NCBI GenBank assembly: GCA_014379905.1
Contig: JACMKX010000021.1
Coordinates: 1 to 64,000 of the forward strand
Direction: 5' to 3'
DNA length: 64,000 nt
Source of the DNA: Ferruginibacter sp.
GTDB lineage: Bacteria > Bacteroidota > Bacteroidia > Chitinophagales > Chitinophagaceae
Part shown: one piece after another, positions 25,007 through 34,630 of the stretch
Position numbering within the stretch: the stretch's first letter is position 1
How the letters are laid out: the number at the start of each line of letters is the position of its first letter
Program-made: the position numbers and the translations under genes
The notes under the pieces: model-generated
The model's input: only the letters and a program-made list of their open reading frames with translations
What the model was told of the DNA's origin: nothing
The model's database searches: none

Positions 25007-25107
25007 CTTCGGGCCTGGGATGCATAGTGTAAAATAATCAATAAAAAGGTAGCGATTTCCTTCCTACACCATTGCCTTGTAGCTGCCAGCTTCTCCAAAT
25101 TGTTACC

Positions 25108-25115
25108 TACTTTTG
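25108..25115 (+). promoter_or_regulatory. -7 promoter element of the DUF721 gene
   Basis: TACTTTTG matches TAnnTTTG exactly and ends 4 bp before the ATG at 25120, implying a transcript with little or no leader. Confidence 0.5.
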
Positions 25116-25119
25116 CTTA

Positions 25120-25401
25120 ATGGGAGAAATGAGTATACAGGAAGCGATGCAACAGTTTTTGAAGAACAGTAAATTTAAAACTTATATGCAGGCCATGCAG
25201 ATTGAAGAAGTATGGGAGCAGATCATGGGTAAAACAGTTGCAAAATATACCGATAAGATCCAGATCATCGGAACAACGCTTTATATAACTACTAATGTGG
25301 CGCCGCTAAAAAATGAATTGCTTTATCAACGGGATGTAATACTTCAAAGGGTGAATGAAGCGCTGGGCGAAAAACTCATAAAGGAGGTGGTGATTAAGTA
25401 A
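25120..25401 (+). CDS. DUF721 domain protein (DciA-like)
   Basis: A 93-aa DUF721 protein. The pattern IEEVWEQIMGKTVAKYT...IQIIGTTLYI...VAPLKNELLYQRDVILQRVNE is the core of DUF721, related to DciA, the helicase-loading protein that substitutes for DnaC in many bacteria. Position downstream of recF supports a replication role. The ATG at 25120 (MGEMSIQEAM) was chosen: an upstream ATG at 25072 would read through the promoter element and adds residues unlike the family. Confidence 0.82.
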   Translation: MGEMSIQEAMQQFLKNSKFKTYMQAMQIEEVWEQIMGKTVAKYTDKIQIIGTTLYITTNVAPLKNELLYQRDVILQRVNEALGEKLIKEVVIK

Positions 25402-25472
25402 AGTCATGAAGGCATTGTGTCATTAAGTATGTTAGGCTCATTGACTATTGAACATTTACCAGTCACCATCGA

Positions 25473-26363
25473 CTATTGACCATTTTCAATCGGTCTCAGC
25501 TTATATCCTTCCTTCTTTAATAATTCTATCAGGCCTTTTTTACCTACCAGGTGCCCGGCTCCAACTGCCATAAAAATATTTTGCTCCGGCAATATTTTCT
25601 TTAACTGGCTTACCCAGTCGATATTCCTTTTATCCAATAGAAATTCCATGCCTTCCTGCAAACCGAATTCGGGCTTGTTGAACATGGCTTCTATCTTATC
25701 TATCTGTTGAGATTTATAAATATTCACCATGGTATCAAAATACAGTCTGTAGTGATTGATGCTGTCGATAGAATTCAATAAGCTCTTAGCCTGGGTTGCA
25801 TAAGGAATACTGTCGAATACAGAAGCCTGGAAAGCAATAGTTTCAAATCCTTTGATTTCCTTTTTATCTTTTGCAGCTGATTTTAATAACTCCTGCTCTA
25901 CGCCACTCAGGTTTTTGCAGGGCATCATTTTAGGATATAAGAAAGCCTCCAGCATGGACGGTTTCATTTTTTGAAAAGTTTTTAATGAGGTGCGCAGTGA
26001 ATCGCTGAAAAATTTCTCCAGCCTGCTGAATTCTTCTTCTGTGTAAAGGTCTTTTAATGTTTTACCATCTTTCATGTTCATGAACATCAGTGCGCCTAAA
26101 GTATTGGAAGGATCATCGAGGTCCATTTCAAAATATACTTCCTGTGCATAAGTAAGTGCCGCCTGGAGGTTGTCACTAAAATTAATATCATCTTTGCACA
26201 TCATATGAAATGTACCAAACAGGTAACTTGGTTTTTTAAGACCATTGCCGGTTATTTCCCAAAGAAGTGTATTATCTGTCTTACCGGAATTGAGTTGGGG
26301 GGCGGGTTGCGACTGGCAGGATTGAAGCATAAAACACAAAGCCAGTACCATAAAAGTTTTCAT
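25473..26363 (-). CDS. TraB/GumN family lipoprotein
   Basis: A 296-aa lipoprotein: signal MKTFMVLALCFMLQSC with a lipobox cysteine at 16. The TraB/GumN (PF01963, Tiki-like) fold follows with LWEITGNGLKKPSYLFGTFH (N-terminal GTxH), Glu in YFEMDL and MAVGAGHLVGKKGLIELL (GxxH) near the C-terminus; these residues form the metal site in Tiki-type proteases. It may be an envelope metalloprotease. The chain length matches the family. It appears monocistronic and convergent with the DUF721 gene. Confidence 0.87.
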   Translation of the reverse strand: MKTFMVLALCFMLQSCQSQPAPQLNSGKTDNTLLWEITGNGLKKPSYLFGTFHMMCKDDINFSDNLQAALTYAQEVYFEMDLDDPSNTLGALMFMNMKDGKTLKDLYTEEEFSRLEKFFSDSLRTSLKTFQKMKPSMLEAFLYPKMMPCKNLSGVEQELLKSAAKDKKEIKGFETIAFQASVFDSIPYATQAKSLLNSIDSINHYRLYFDTMVNIYKSQQIDKIEAMFNKPEFGLQEGMEFLLDKRNIDWVSQLKKILPEQNIFMAVGAGHLVGKKGLIELLKKEGYKLRPIENGQ

Positions 26364-26490
26364 ATGAACGATTTATGGGCTAATGTAAGATTTTTAAAGG
26401 ATTCTGTGTTATATCAATAGATTTAGCATCTGTTAAAAATATTTTCTAACCATTGAACGATTCGCCTCTTTAAGTGTACAGCCCTGTATG

Positions 26491-28332
26491 TTATTTTACG
26501 ACATCATACAAACTTCCTCCCTTTTCAAACAACCGGTCAATACTTTTTTCCACCGCCGCATCCTTAACCAGCGCCGGTGCATGATGCGGTTTTATCCTTG
26601 CATCCATTACCATGGGTCCGTTGCAGCCCCAGTGTTTATTTGTAGTAAAAGAATCTACACCATATATATCATGCGAAGGATTGCATCTTGTAAAAGCAGC
26701 CCATAAAAAATTATTCAATTTTTCTGCGATAAAACTGGCATCATCTGCCACTACTATTATAGCGATACTTTTTAAAGCATCCAGATCAGGTTTCAGCTGT
26801 TCGTTGAGTATATTCATTTCGGCATGAGCAGCATTATAACTGATGAATGCTGCTGTTTGCAAAGCGATAACTCCCGGCATCACCAGTTGTGCATTTTCAA
26901 ACTGTGACAATCCTTTTAACGCAGCAGGCACTTCTGTTGCAAGCCTGCGCAATGGTTCCCCGTATGCCGCCAGCACCAGTTTACTGCCACTATTGAGTCC
27001 TGTTCCGGAATAATCCAAAGTATCAATGGTACTATTGGTATAAAAATGAAGATCTCTTTTCAGGTCAATTCGCTCTAACAGGAATTGGAGGTAAGTATCA
27101 ATATTATGCGTAGTAAGTTTATTGCTGTCATCGGCCGTGATAAATAAGAACTTGGCCAGGCTGAGTTGACCGGTTCCTAAAATATGATTGGCGATCGTCA
27201 ACAATTCGGCCGGCTGTTTGGCTGGCGCATAAGGGGTATATCGCTCGCTGCCAACGGCTAGCAGTAACGGGTGTACGCCGGCGGCATCAACGGCATGCAC
27301 TTCCTTTAACCCGGGTATTTCCTGCGGGATGGCAGCACCAGTTATTTCATGGATGAGTTGTCCAAAGCTGGTATCTTCCTGCGGGGGCCGGCCCACCACT
27401 GTAAATGGCCAGATGGCATTTTTGCGGGCATATACTTTATGTACCCGCATTACAGGAAAATGATGCGTTAAACTATAATACCCCAGGTGATCACCAAACG
27501 GCCCTTCCGGCTTGTTTTCATTTGGATATACTTCGCCTGTAATTACAAAATCGGCATCGGTGCTAATGCAATAACCATCCACATAACAATACCTGAATCT
27601 TCTTCCACCCAGTACACCTGCAAAAGTCATTTCACTGATGCCTTCCGGCAGCGGCATTACAGCACTTACACTATGCGATGGCGGACCTCCTACAAATATG
27701 CTTACGTTTAAAGGCTGCCCTTTTGCATTGGCCTTTGACTGGTGTACGCCAATACCCCGGTGGAGTTGGTAGTGCAGACCAATTTCTTTATTCAGCGTGT
27801 ATTCATTGCCGTTCAATTGTATCCGGTACATACCGAGGTTGGCATTCATGATACCGGGCTTGTCTATATCTTCTGTATAAACCTGGGGAAGGGTTACAAA
27901 TGCGCCGCCATCCATGGGCCAGTGTTGTATTAGCGGGAGATCGCTGATTTGGATCGTATCCTGCAAAGCAGGTTTTGTAAACGGATCTTTTAGTGGAAAT
28001 GCTTTCAGGGCCGCCATCCCCGCATTCATATTTTTAAATGGCTGTTTAAGTGCCTTAATGGGATCCCCTTTTAGTTCCACCAATTGCTGCACCTGCTTTA
28101 AAGTATCGCGGAAAATAAATTTGCTCCTTTCAAGGGTTCCAAAAATATTGGATGCAGCCCTGTATTTGCTGCCCTTTACATTTTCAAATAATAAAGCCGG
28201 TCCGCCTGCCTCATGCACCCGTAAATGAATGGCCGCCATTTCAATGTGCGGATCGGTTTCTTCTTTTATCCTGATAAGCTGCCCGTTCTTTTCGAGGTCG
28301 AGCAGGCATTCTTCCATGGAACGATAGGCCAT
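26491..28332 (-). CDS. ubiD: UbiD-family decarboxylase
   Basis: A 613-aa member of the prenylated-FMN-dependent UbiD family, in Bacteroidota usually annotated as the menaquinone-pathway or 4-hydroxybenzoate-type decarboxylase. Family segments seen: the N-terminal MEECLLDLEKNGQLIRI, GGAFVTLPQVYT, GVHQSKANAKGQPLNVSIFV, GPFGDHLGYYS (with the conserved acidic residue) and VVGRPPQEDTSFGQLIHEIT. It needs the UbiX flavin prenyltransferase, not present here. A TATCTTTG promoter element lies 18 bp upstream of the ATG. Confidence 0.88.
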   Translation of the reverse strand: MAYRSMEECLLDLEKNGQLIRIKEETDPHIEMAAIHLRVHEAGGPALLFENVKGSKYRAASNIFGTLERSKFIFRDTLKQVQQLVELKGDPIKALKQPFKNMNAGMAALKAFPLKDPFTKPALQDTIQISDLPLIQHWPMDGGAFVTLPQVYTEDIDKPGIMNANLGMYRIQLNGNEYTLNKEIGLHYQLHRGIGVHQSKANAKGQPLNVSIFVGGPPSHSVSAVMPLPEGISEMTFAGVLGGRRFRYCYVDGYCISTDADFVITGEVYPNENKPEGPFGDHLGYYSLTHHFPVMRVHKVYARKNAIWPFTVVGRPPQEDTSFGQLIHEITGAAIPQEIPGLKEVHAVDAAGVHPLLLAVGSERYTPYAPAKQPAELLTIANHILGTGQLSLAKFLFITADDSNKLTTHNIDTYLQFLLERIDLKRDLHFYTNSTIDTLDYSGTGLNSGSKLVLAAYGEPLRRLATEVPAALKGLSQFENAQLVMPGVIALQTAAFISYNAAHAEMNILNEQLKPDLDALKSIAIIVVADDASFIAEKLNNFLWAAFTRCNPSHDIYGVDSFTTNKHWGCNGPMVMDARIKPHHAPALVKDAAVEKSIDRLFEKGGSLYDVVK

Positions 28333-28349
28333 CTATTTATTTTATATAA

Positions 28350-28357
28350 CAAAGATA
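28350..28357 (-). promoter_or_regulatory. -7 promoter element of ubiD
   Basis: Minus-strand TATCTTTG, an exact TAnnTTTG match, ends 18 bp upstream of the start codon. Confidence 0.5.
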
Positions 28358-28384
28358 GAACAGCAAGGTTGTAAAGGAGCATAA

Positions 28385-28411
28385 TAAAAAGCAACCTGTA
28401 TTTAAACAGGT
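28385..28411 (-). terminator. Terminator of the outer-membrane barrel gene
   Basis: ACCTGT (28394-28399) and ACAGGT (28406-28411) form the stem; on the minus strand TTGCTTTTTATTAT follows. It lies 37 bp past the stop codon at 28448. Confidence 0.6.
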
Positions 28412-28447
28412 GGCGTACTAAAATTATAATTCAAACCATCTTTATTG

Positions 28448-31252
28448 CTAATTCCTAATGATATGCATGCCGCCCGGGCCACCACCTGGCCCACCCATCA
28501 TCATCCTGTTTTGCTGAGGTGCTTTGCCACTAAATTTATTCAACCTAAAAATTGCACTCAACATAAAATACCTGCCGAGCCTGTTGGTTCTGGTGTCGGT
28601 GATATAGTAGGAATTAACAGTACGGGTGATGCTGGTATTTTCATTCAACATATCAAAGGCATTCAATTTAAGCGATAGTTTTTTTGACTTAAAGAATTGT
28701 TTCTCCAATGCCGCATTGATAATGAAAGGATTGGTATTTACCCCTTCACCATATCCACTGTTGATGGTTTTGTCCATATCGTAGGTAAATACAATCCCTT
28801 TAGGAAGAAAGAGGCGGGAATTATGTGAAATCGTCCAGGCACGTGTGGTTGAACTGGCAGATTTATTTGCGGCGTTCTGAGCATCATTAAAAACAAAATT
28901 TAAAGCCAGATTACTTTCGAGCCATTTTTTCAATTTATAATCCATTGAAAAACGCTGGCCCAGAACAAAGTTTTTGCCTGTAGTTCTCTGGTTTTCCAGG
29001 TAAGCGATGTTATTATTAAAAGAGGCATTTCCTCCAAAATTGAAAACATATTTCCTGTTTTGAATCGGCCTTGAAAAGTTATAGAAAGCAGATAAGCTAT
29101 AATACCCATCTGCATTTAAATACCGGATCTCCTGTGCGATTCCCCTGTCAAAGGCATTGTTTACGATCTTATCATTGGTAAAGGAAGCATTGATGGTTCC
29201 GAAAAAAACATTGCCTGTTATAAAATCAAAATTATTATAACGCAGGCTTAAGCTATTGCTGAATTCCGGTTTGAGGTCAGGATTACCAAGGGTAACGTAT
29301 TGCAGATTGGTAGAATCATATACGGGTTGCAACTGGCTGTATGATGGCTGCCTGGTACTTCCGCTATAATTCACACTAAATGACCGGCTTTTGGAAAAAT
29401 TATACTGATAACGGAAAACAGGGAAGTAATTAAATATCGCTCGTTTATAACTGTATTTTCCTGTAAAGGAATTGCTTTCGATACTGGCAGGCTGCACCGC
29501 AAAACCTACTGAGTAATTAACCTTCTTTTGATTGTTTCTAAAATTGGCCCCTATCCTGTTGGTCACATACACATTATCAAAAATATTACTCAGGCTATCT
29601 TGGTAAGTCTTTTCATTTGTTGCCGGATCTACCTTGTAGCTTTCCCTGTCATTACCCGTTATCTGCCGGGTATAAGAATAATTAAATTCCAGGCTTTTTG
29701 TTTTACTCAAAGGTTCTATATAGGAAGCTCTTGCCGATACGCTGCGGTTATCATTATCCTGGGTAACATACTGTAGGATGGTATCGCTCCTGTATACCGG
29801 GAAATAATAGTCGGTGTAATTATCATAATCATTCATCGATTCTGTATACCCGCTGTTGCCCGACAGATTGAGGGATAATGTTCTGCCTCTCTTCTTAAAC
29901 CGGTGATTGAAAAGCAGTGAGCCGTTGATGGATGGAGATTTGGAATCAGTGAAACTGTTAATGATCCCTTCCCTGTTCTTATCGCCGTTCAGAGTGGCGA
30001 AGCTAAAGTCTGAGAAATTTTCTCCATTGGTATTTGTGACACTAACATTTGGAGAAAATTTTAAATAGTTGAATGAATCTATCTTGTATTCAACATTAAA
30101 AGAGAAACGATGGTTGTTGTTCACTGCATAGTCGTTCGTATTAGTAAGATTGATATTTGGATTGGTAATATTATTTTGTCTTGATTCATTTTGAATAGTA
30201 GTGCTCTGCCTGTTGCTGAAACTATAACTACCATACGCCGAAACTTTTGGTCCCCACTGATCCCTGAAATTCAAACCGATAGATTTGGTGTCATTCAAAC
30301 CATTGCTGGTTCCAAAATTTCCAAAAGCAGCTCCCGCTCCTGCACCACCTCTTCCAATGCCCATACTGCTGGCCATACCCGCCATCATACCACCCATTGC
30401 TCCGCCAGCGGAACCAAAATTAAAAGTGCTGGCATTGGTGTTATTCATATTTCCTATGATGGATATCTGCCGCTCGTTGTTAAAAATATTCAGGGAAACG
30501 CCCGCCTGGTAACGGTCTTCGGTTCCTATACCTGCACTCAGATTTCCAAAATATCCTTTATTCTTATCTTTTTTTAACTGGATGTTCAACGTTTTACTGG
30601 CTTCACCATCCCGTACCCCGGTAAATGCTGCCTGGTCGCCATAATCATCAATCACCTGGATCTTGTCAACCATGTCTGCATTTAATTCCCTGGTAGCAGT
30701 GGTTACATCGCCACCAAAAAAGTCTTTCCCATTCACTCTTACTTTTGTTACTTCCTTGCCCTGGGCAGTTACCTTACCCGTTTTATTATCTACTTCAATA
30801 CCTGGTAATTTTTTCAATACTTCCTCTACGTTATCATTCTTACGATACATGGTACTATCTATGCGATAAGAAACGGTATCTTCTTTTATCTGGATCTTGG
30901 CAGCTTCCACTGTAACTGTTTCCAGGGTAACATCACCGGGGGTGAGCACAATGTCCCAGATATTTTGTTCACCGGTTTGTTCGGTATAATCGTAGTAGCT
31001 AAGGAATTTTTTAAACCCAACATAGGAAGTGATCACTTCTACCCTGGCCTTTTTAACATCGTTGAATGTAAAAGATCCTTTTTCATTCGTCACTGTTTTT
31101 AGGGAATCTTTTGTACCCGGATAGTATAAAACCAACGAAGCACCCGCCAGATTTTTACCGTCATCATTCTTTACAGTTCCCCTTACTTTTAGCTGGGAAA
31201 AGCCTGCAACAGAAATGAAAAGAAAAGAAAGCAGCAGTAGTAAATATTTCAT
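28448..31252 (-). CDS. Outer-membrane beta-barrel protein, TonB-receptor-like (PF14905 type)
   Basis: A 934-aa outer-membrane protein. A signal peptide (MKYLLLLLSFLFISVAGFSQ) is followed by a carboxypeptidase-regulatory-like beta domain (about 22-110, VRGTVKNDDGKNLAGASLVL), a plug with ...VEEVLKKLPGIEVD and VRVNGKDFFGGDV, then a large beta-barrel rich in alternating aromatic strands. The C-terminus is Met/Gly/Pro-rich (MMMGGPGGGPGGM) instead of the usual terminal Phe. A Gly/Ala/Met-rich insertion occurs near the first barrel strands. The substrate is unknown. The ATG at 31252 was chosen over one at 31390 because it begins the signal peptide. Confidence 0.88.
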   Translation of the reverse strand: MKYLLLLLSFLFISVAGFSQLKVRGTVKNDDGKNLAGASLVLYYPGTKDSLKTVTNEKGSFTFNDVKKARVEVITSYVGFKKFLSYYDYTEQTGEQNIWDIVLTPGDVTLETVTVEAAKIQIKEDTVSYRIDSTMYRKNDNVEEVLKKLPGIEVDNKTGKVTAQGKEVTKVRVNGKDFFGGDVTTATRELNADMVDKIQVIDDYGDQAAFTGVRDGEASKTLNIQLKKDKNKGYFGNLSAGIGTEDRYQAGVSLNIFNNERQISIIGNMNNTNASTFNFGSAGGAMGGMMAGMASSMGIGRGGAGAGAAFGNFGTSNGLNDTKSIGLNFRDQWGPKVSAYGSYSFSNRQSTTIQNESRQNNITNPNINLTNTNDYAVNNNHRFSFNVEYKIDSFNYLKFSPNVSVTNTNGENFSDFSFATLNGDKNREGIINSFTDSKSPSINGSLLFNHRFKKRGRTLSLNLSGNSGYTESMNDYDNYTDYYFPVYRSDTILQYVTQDNDNRSVSARASYIEPLSKTKSLEFNYSYTRQITGNDRESYKVDPATNEKTYQDSLSNIFDNVYVTNRIGANFRNNQKKVNYSVGFAVQPASIESNSFTGKYSYKRAIFNYFPVFRYQYNFSKSRSFSVNYSGSTRQPSYSQLQPVYDSTNLQYVTLGNPDLKPEFSNSLSLRYNNFDFITGNVFFGTINASFTNDKIVNNAFDRGIAQEIRYLNADGYYSLSAFYNFSRPIQNRKYVFNFGGNASFNNNIAYLENQRTTGKNFVLGQRFSMDYKLKKWLESNLALNFVFNDAQNAANKSASSTTRAWTISHNSRLFLPKGIVFTYDMDKTINSGYGEGVNTNPFIINAALEKQFFKSKKLSLKLNAFDMLNENTSITRTVNSYYITDTRTNRLGRYFMLSAIFRLNKFSGKAPQQNRMMMGGPGGGPGGMHIIRN

Positions 31253-31483
31253 TTGTTGGTTGTTAGCGTATGTTTTACTGAATAAGTGGCTGCAATATGC
31301 AAAATATCTACGAAAACGTTCATAGATTTTGGACAAATGGTTGTTAAATAAGTGTGAAGGGGTGGAAGTGGTGTATATTTCCTGGTTCATTGTTCATGAA
31401 CGACCATGCAATTGGTTAGTTTTCTATGAAACAGTTGTAGGATAATTTTTCGACTCACCAGCCTGGTCTATTGACCATAGTGA

Positions 31484-32617
31484 TTAACTAACTCTCCTCC
31501 CAAACGAATCAATAAATGCAACTATATCTTTTTTGAAGGCTGCTTCGCCGCCAAAAAGTATATGATGTTTAATGGGCAATGCATATACCGGGAAGTGAGA
31601 CAACTGCGCGGCGAATTTTTCAAGTCTTACTCCATCTTTTTCTGTAGTAAGAATGATCTTTTTTTGAGATGATAATTTTTCAAACTGCTTTTTTATGTCC
31701 TTCAGATCTTCACTACTGAAAATATGATGATCTGCATACCGTATCATATCATAGGAATGCACGTGACTGGTCAAAAATTCCTTGAGTGGTTTTGGATTAG
31801 CTATACCACATACCAGCAATACATCGGCATCGGCCCCCAGGTTAATTTTTTCTTTTGTAAACAAATGATAGGGCCTGTCGTAAATGATTTCTGTAAAATA
31901 AATGGTTTGTTTTTCGGTTGGCCTTATTTCTTTTATAATGGCTGCTCTCTCTGCCTGGTTAAGGTCTGATTTGCATTTGGTAACCACAATACAATCCGCC
32001 CTTTTAATACTGGAACGTACATCTCTCAGGTCGCCGGCGGGCAACATAAAATCTCTGGTGTACAGGTTTTTATAATCAGTTAATACAATATTATAGCCTG
32101 CTTTTACGGGCCGGTGCTGGAAAGCATCATCGAGTATAATAACCCCTGTATCCGGGCGCTGGTGTAATAATTGTGGGATAGCTACCATGCGCTCCTCGCC
32201 AACGGACACAGTGAGCTGCGGAAATTTTTGATGAAACTGCATGGGTTCATCACCAATATCGATAGCCGTAGTGTTTTCATTGGCAATGGCAAACCCTTTT
32301 GTCTTGCGTTTATACCCCCTGCTGAGTGTGGCAGTTTTGTACTGTTGCGATAAAAAGGAAACCAATAATTCTGTCATAGGTGTTTTACCGGTACCACCTA
32401 CGGCCAGGTTGCCTACACATATAATGGGAAAATTAAAGGAAGCTGATTTAAGAATATTTTTATCATACAACCAGTTGCGCAGTTTAATGATAGCGCCGTA
32501 TAAAAAGGAGAGGGGTAATAATAAATATCTGAAACTTTTTAGCACGCCTAATATTTTATAAACCGCCTTCGACAAGCTCAGGCCGACAGCTTCTGATCTG
32601 AAAGTAGAGACGATCAA
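31484..32617 (-). CDS. lpxK: Tetraacyldisaccharide 4'-kinase
   Basis: LpxK phosphorylates the 4' position of the lipid A disaccharide at the inner membrane. The P-loop appears as VGNLAVGGTGKTPMTELL and DDAFQHRPVKAGYNIVLTDY follows, both diagnostic. The N-terminal membrane-associated helix begins at about VLKSFRYLLLPLSFLYG. The first 24 residues (MIVSTFRSEAVGLSLSKAV) do not look like LpxK; they are translated from a dispersed repeat (CTTCGACAAGCTCAGGCCGA, 32568-32587). The true start may therefore be the GTG at 32545. Length is otherwise normal. Confidence 0.9.
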   Translation of the reverse strand: MIVSTFRSEAVGLSLSKAVYKILGVLKSFRYLLLPLSFLYGAIIKLRNWLYDKNILKSASFNFPIICVGNLAVGGTGKTPMTELLVSFLSQQYKTATLSRGYKRKTKGFAIANENTTAIDIGDEPMQFHQKFPQLTVSVGEERMVAIPQLLHQRPDTGVIILDDAFQHRPVKAGYNIVLTDYKNLYTRDFMLPAGDLRDVRSSIKRADCIVVTKCKSDLNQAERAAIIKEIRPTEKQTIYFTEIIYDRPYHLFTKEKINLGADADVLLVCGIANPKPLKEFLTSHVHSYDMIRYADHHIFSSEDLKDIKKQFEKLSSQKKIILTTEKDGVRLEKFAAQLSHFPVYALPIKHHILFGGEAAFKKDIVAFIDSFGRRVS

Positions 32618-32648
32618 AAGCGCAAATTGAAAATTTTAATAATAATTC

Positions 32649-33218
32649 TTAAAAACTATAGATCCTGTCGGGGCAGATGCAATAGTCTAGTTTTACATCA
32701 TGCCTGCCTATTTCGGGAATAAAAGGTTCAGGATCAAAAAAGCTTAACCCGATCTTCACTACGTCATCCCTACATTGTCGTAAAAACTTATCGTAAAATC
32801 CTTTGCCATAACCTACCCTATGCCCTTTTACGTCGTAAGCAAGCAAAGGAATAATGATCATGTCCAATGCGTCGGGCACAGTTTCCATTCCCTCAACAGG
32901 TTCGGGTATTCCAAAGCGGTTGTGTTCAAATAGTGTTTCATCATTCACCTGCAAACAATGCATCCTGTTATCTTCCTTACTACACACCGGGTAAAACAAT
33001 TGCTGCCGGGGATTTTTAAAATAACAATAATCGGTGATCAGTTGCGGATCAAACTCATTCATTTTCTCAAACGGGGCATACGTCATAATAGAGCATGGTA
33101 TCTCAATATCCAGTTGTTGAAACTGGATCAATATAAGATCTTCCATCTTTTGTCGTTGTCCGGGTGACAAAGCGGATCTCCTCTCTTTATAAACTTTTCT
33201 GAGTTGATCTTTGGTCAT
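32649..33218 (-). CDS. 5-formyltetrahydrofolate cyclo-ligase
   Basis: A 189-aa enzyme that converts 5-formyl-THF to 5,10-methenyl-THF with ATP, in folate one-carbon metabolism. The basic N-terminus KDQLRKVYKERRSAL and the C-terminal ATP-binding motif VGYGKGFYDKFL with IGLSFF are the family signatures. It lies 20 bp downstream of rsmD on the same strand, so the two are probably co-transcribed. Confidence 0.92.
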   Translation of the reverse strand: MTKDQLRKVYKERRSALSPGQRQKMEDLILIQFQQLDIEIPCSIMTYAPFEKMNEFDPQLITDYCYFKNPRQQLFYPVCSKEDNRMHCLQVNDETLFEHNRFGIPEPVEGMETVPDALDMIIIPLLAYDVKGHRVGYGKGFYDKFLRQCRDDVVKIGLSFFDPEPFIPEIGRHDVKLDYCICPDRIYSF

Positions 33219-33238
33219 ACCTGTTGCAGCAGTTAGGT

Positions 33239-33778
33239 TTACTCCTGTATAAAGATAGAAAATATGGTGGTGCCATAGTTCCTTTCATTGCGGTAATGTG
33301 CAAATTTTTTATAATCATTACGGGGAGTATGCTCCAGTACGAACCAGCCACCGGGTTTAAGTAGCTTTTTTTCGAAGATATTACGTGGCAGCTCGTCAAT
33401 AATTGCCAGGGCATAAGGCGGGCCGGCAAAGATGAAATCGTATTGCTGACCGGCAGTTTCAATGAATTTAAAAACGTCGGACTTTACGAGTTTAAAGTTT
33501 TCAAAATTGAGTGCGGCAGCCGTTTTTTTTATGAATTCGTACATGGCCGGATCCTTTTCTACAATGGTAAGATCGGTACAGCCACGGCTGGCCAGTTCAT
33601 AACTAATGCAGCCGGTACCCCCAAAGAGATCCAGTGTTTTAAGTTCTTCTATCTCCAGGTTATTCTGAATAATATTGAAGAGCCCTTCTTTGGCTATATC
33701 TGTTGTAGGCCTTGTATGGGGCATATTAGCCGGCGGGCTTATCCGCCTGCCTCCATGTATGCCACTTATGATGCGCAT
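33239..33778 (-). CDS. rsmD: 16S rRNA (guanine(966)-N(2))-methyltransferase RsmD
   Basis: A 179-aa SAM-dependent methyltransferase. The N-terminal MRIISGIHGGRRISPP, PTTDIAKEGLFNII, the SAM loop LDLFGGTGCISYELASRG and the LVKSDVFKFI strand are RsmD hallmarks. The catalytic motif, usually (D/N)PP(Y/F), reads AGPPYA here, with Gly where Asp normally stands. It overlaps the DUF3822 gene by 13 bp and leads into 5-formyl-THF cyclo-ligase, forming a three-gene minus-strand operon. Confidence 0.9.
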   Translation of the reverse strand: MRIISGIHGGRRISPPANMPHTRPTTDIAKEGLFNIIQNNLEIEELKTLDLFGGTGCISYELASRGCTDLTIVEKDPAMYEFIKKTAAALNFENFKLVKSDVFKFIETAGQQYDFIFAGPPYALAIIDELPRNIFEKKLLKPGGWFVLEHTPRNDYKKFAHYRNERNYGTTIFSIFIQE

Positions 33779-34587
33779 TTTGCCAGTGCAATTAAAAAGC
33801 TGAAAAAATGATCGGGATGAGATCGTATTTCGTCCGACACCTCCATACCTTCCGGTATTTCATCCATACTTATATTTAGAAAATAGCGATAGAGCTCTGC
33901 GTACAGATTAGATTGCTCATCAATAAAGCCGCTAAGCGTTAACGTTATGGCGGAGGCTGAAAGCCCATGTTGTGCGCATATGTTCAATAAATGATACGCC
34001 ACGTCTGATGGTGTATTATAATCATACAACTGCACCAACCGTGGTGTTTCTTCAATGTATAATATTGCTTTTACATAGCTGTTGTACACGATGCAGTAAA
34101 GGTCTTTTTGCCTTGTATAGGGTACCAGGCAACTATTGCTGTGTATAATCTGTGCGGCAAAAAAACGATTTGTCAATGCCTCATGTACTTCACCAGGTAC
34201 CCGGTAAATATTAGTGGCATCTATCTCATTAATTGTTTCAGAAAAATACCTGCTTCCCGGCATGGTGCCATACATGCAATCAAGTAAGCCGGAACTGTTC
34301 TGCTCTTTGTAAAATTCAGCCGGAACTAACAAGCTTTCTTTAAAATTATAACAGATACGACAGGAATGATAATGGGGTAAATTTTCGCCCGCCAGTATTT
34401 TCTGGAGGTCTTCTGCCAATGTTAAGTCAGTAGTATTCTTCAAGGATTGATAAATAAACAATCCTTCAATTTTTAATGGCTCTTTTGAATACCAAACCAG
34501 GGAAATGCCATCCCTGCCTGCTTCTGCCAGCAGGTGATAAGCTTTTTCAGCAGAAAATTCAGGCAATATTTTAAATGCAGTCTTCAA
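33766..34587 (-). CDS. DUF3822 family protein
   Basis: A 273-aa protein of the Bacteroidota-specific DUF3822 family, with the actin/ASKHA-like fold of pseudo-kinases. Seen: the N-terminal VWYSKEPLKIEGLFIYQ, a central YTRQKDLYCIVYNSYVKAIL and a C-terminal LTLSGFIDEQSNLYAELYRYF. No catalytic function is known. Consistently found next to rsmD and 5-formyl-THF cyclo-ligase in this phylum. The start is TTG at 34587 (reading MKTAFKILPEF), since no nearby in-frame ATG exists. Confidence 0.85.
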   Translation of the reverse strand: MKTAFKILPEFSAEKAYHLLAEAGRDGISLVWYSKEPLKIEGLFIYQSLKNTTDLTLAEDLQKILAGENLPHYHSCRICYNFKESLLVPAEFYKEQNSSGLLDCMYGTMPGSRYFSETINEIDATNIYRVPGEVHEALTNRFFAAQIIHSNSCLVPYTRQKDLYCIVYNSYVKAILYIEETPRLVQLYDYNTPSDVAYHLLNICAQHGLSASAITLTLSGFIDEQSNLYAELYRYFLNISMDEIPEGMEVSDEIRSHPDHFFSFLIALAKCAS

Positions 34588-34630
34588 ATAATTTATTTAG
34601 GGCGGCAAAATAAGATAATTTTACCGCTTT

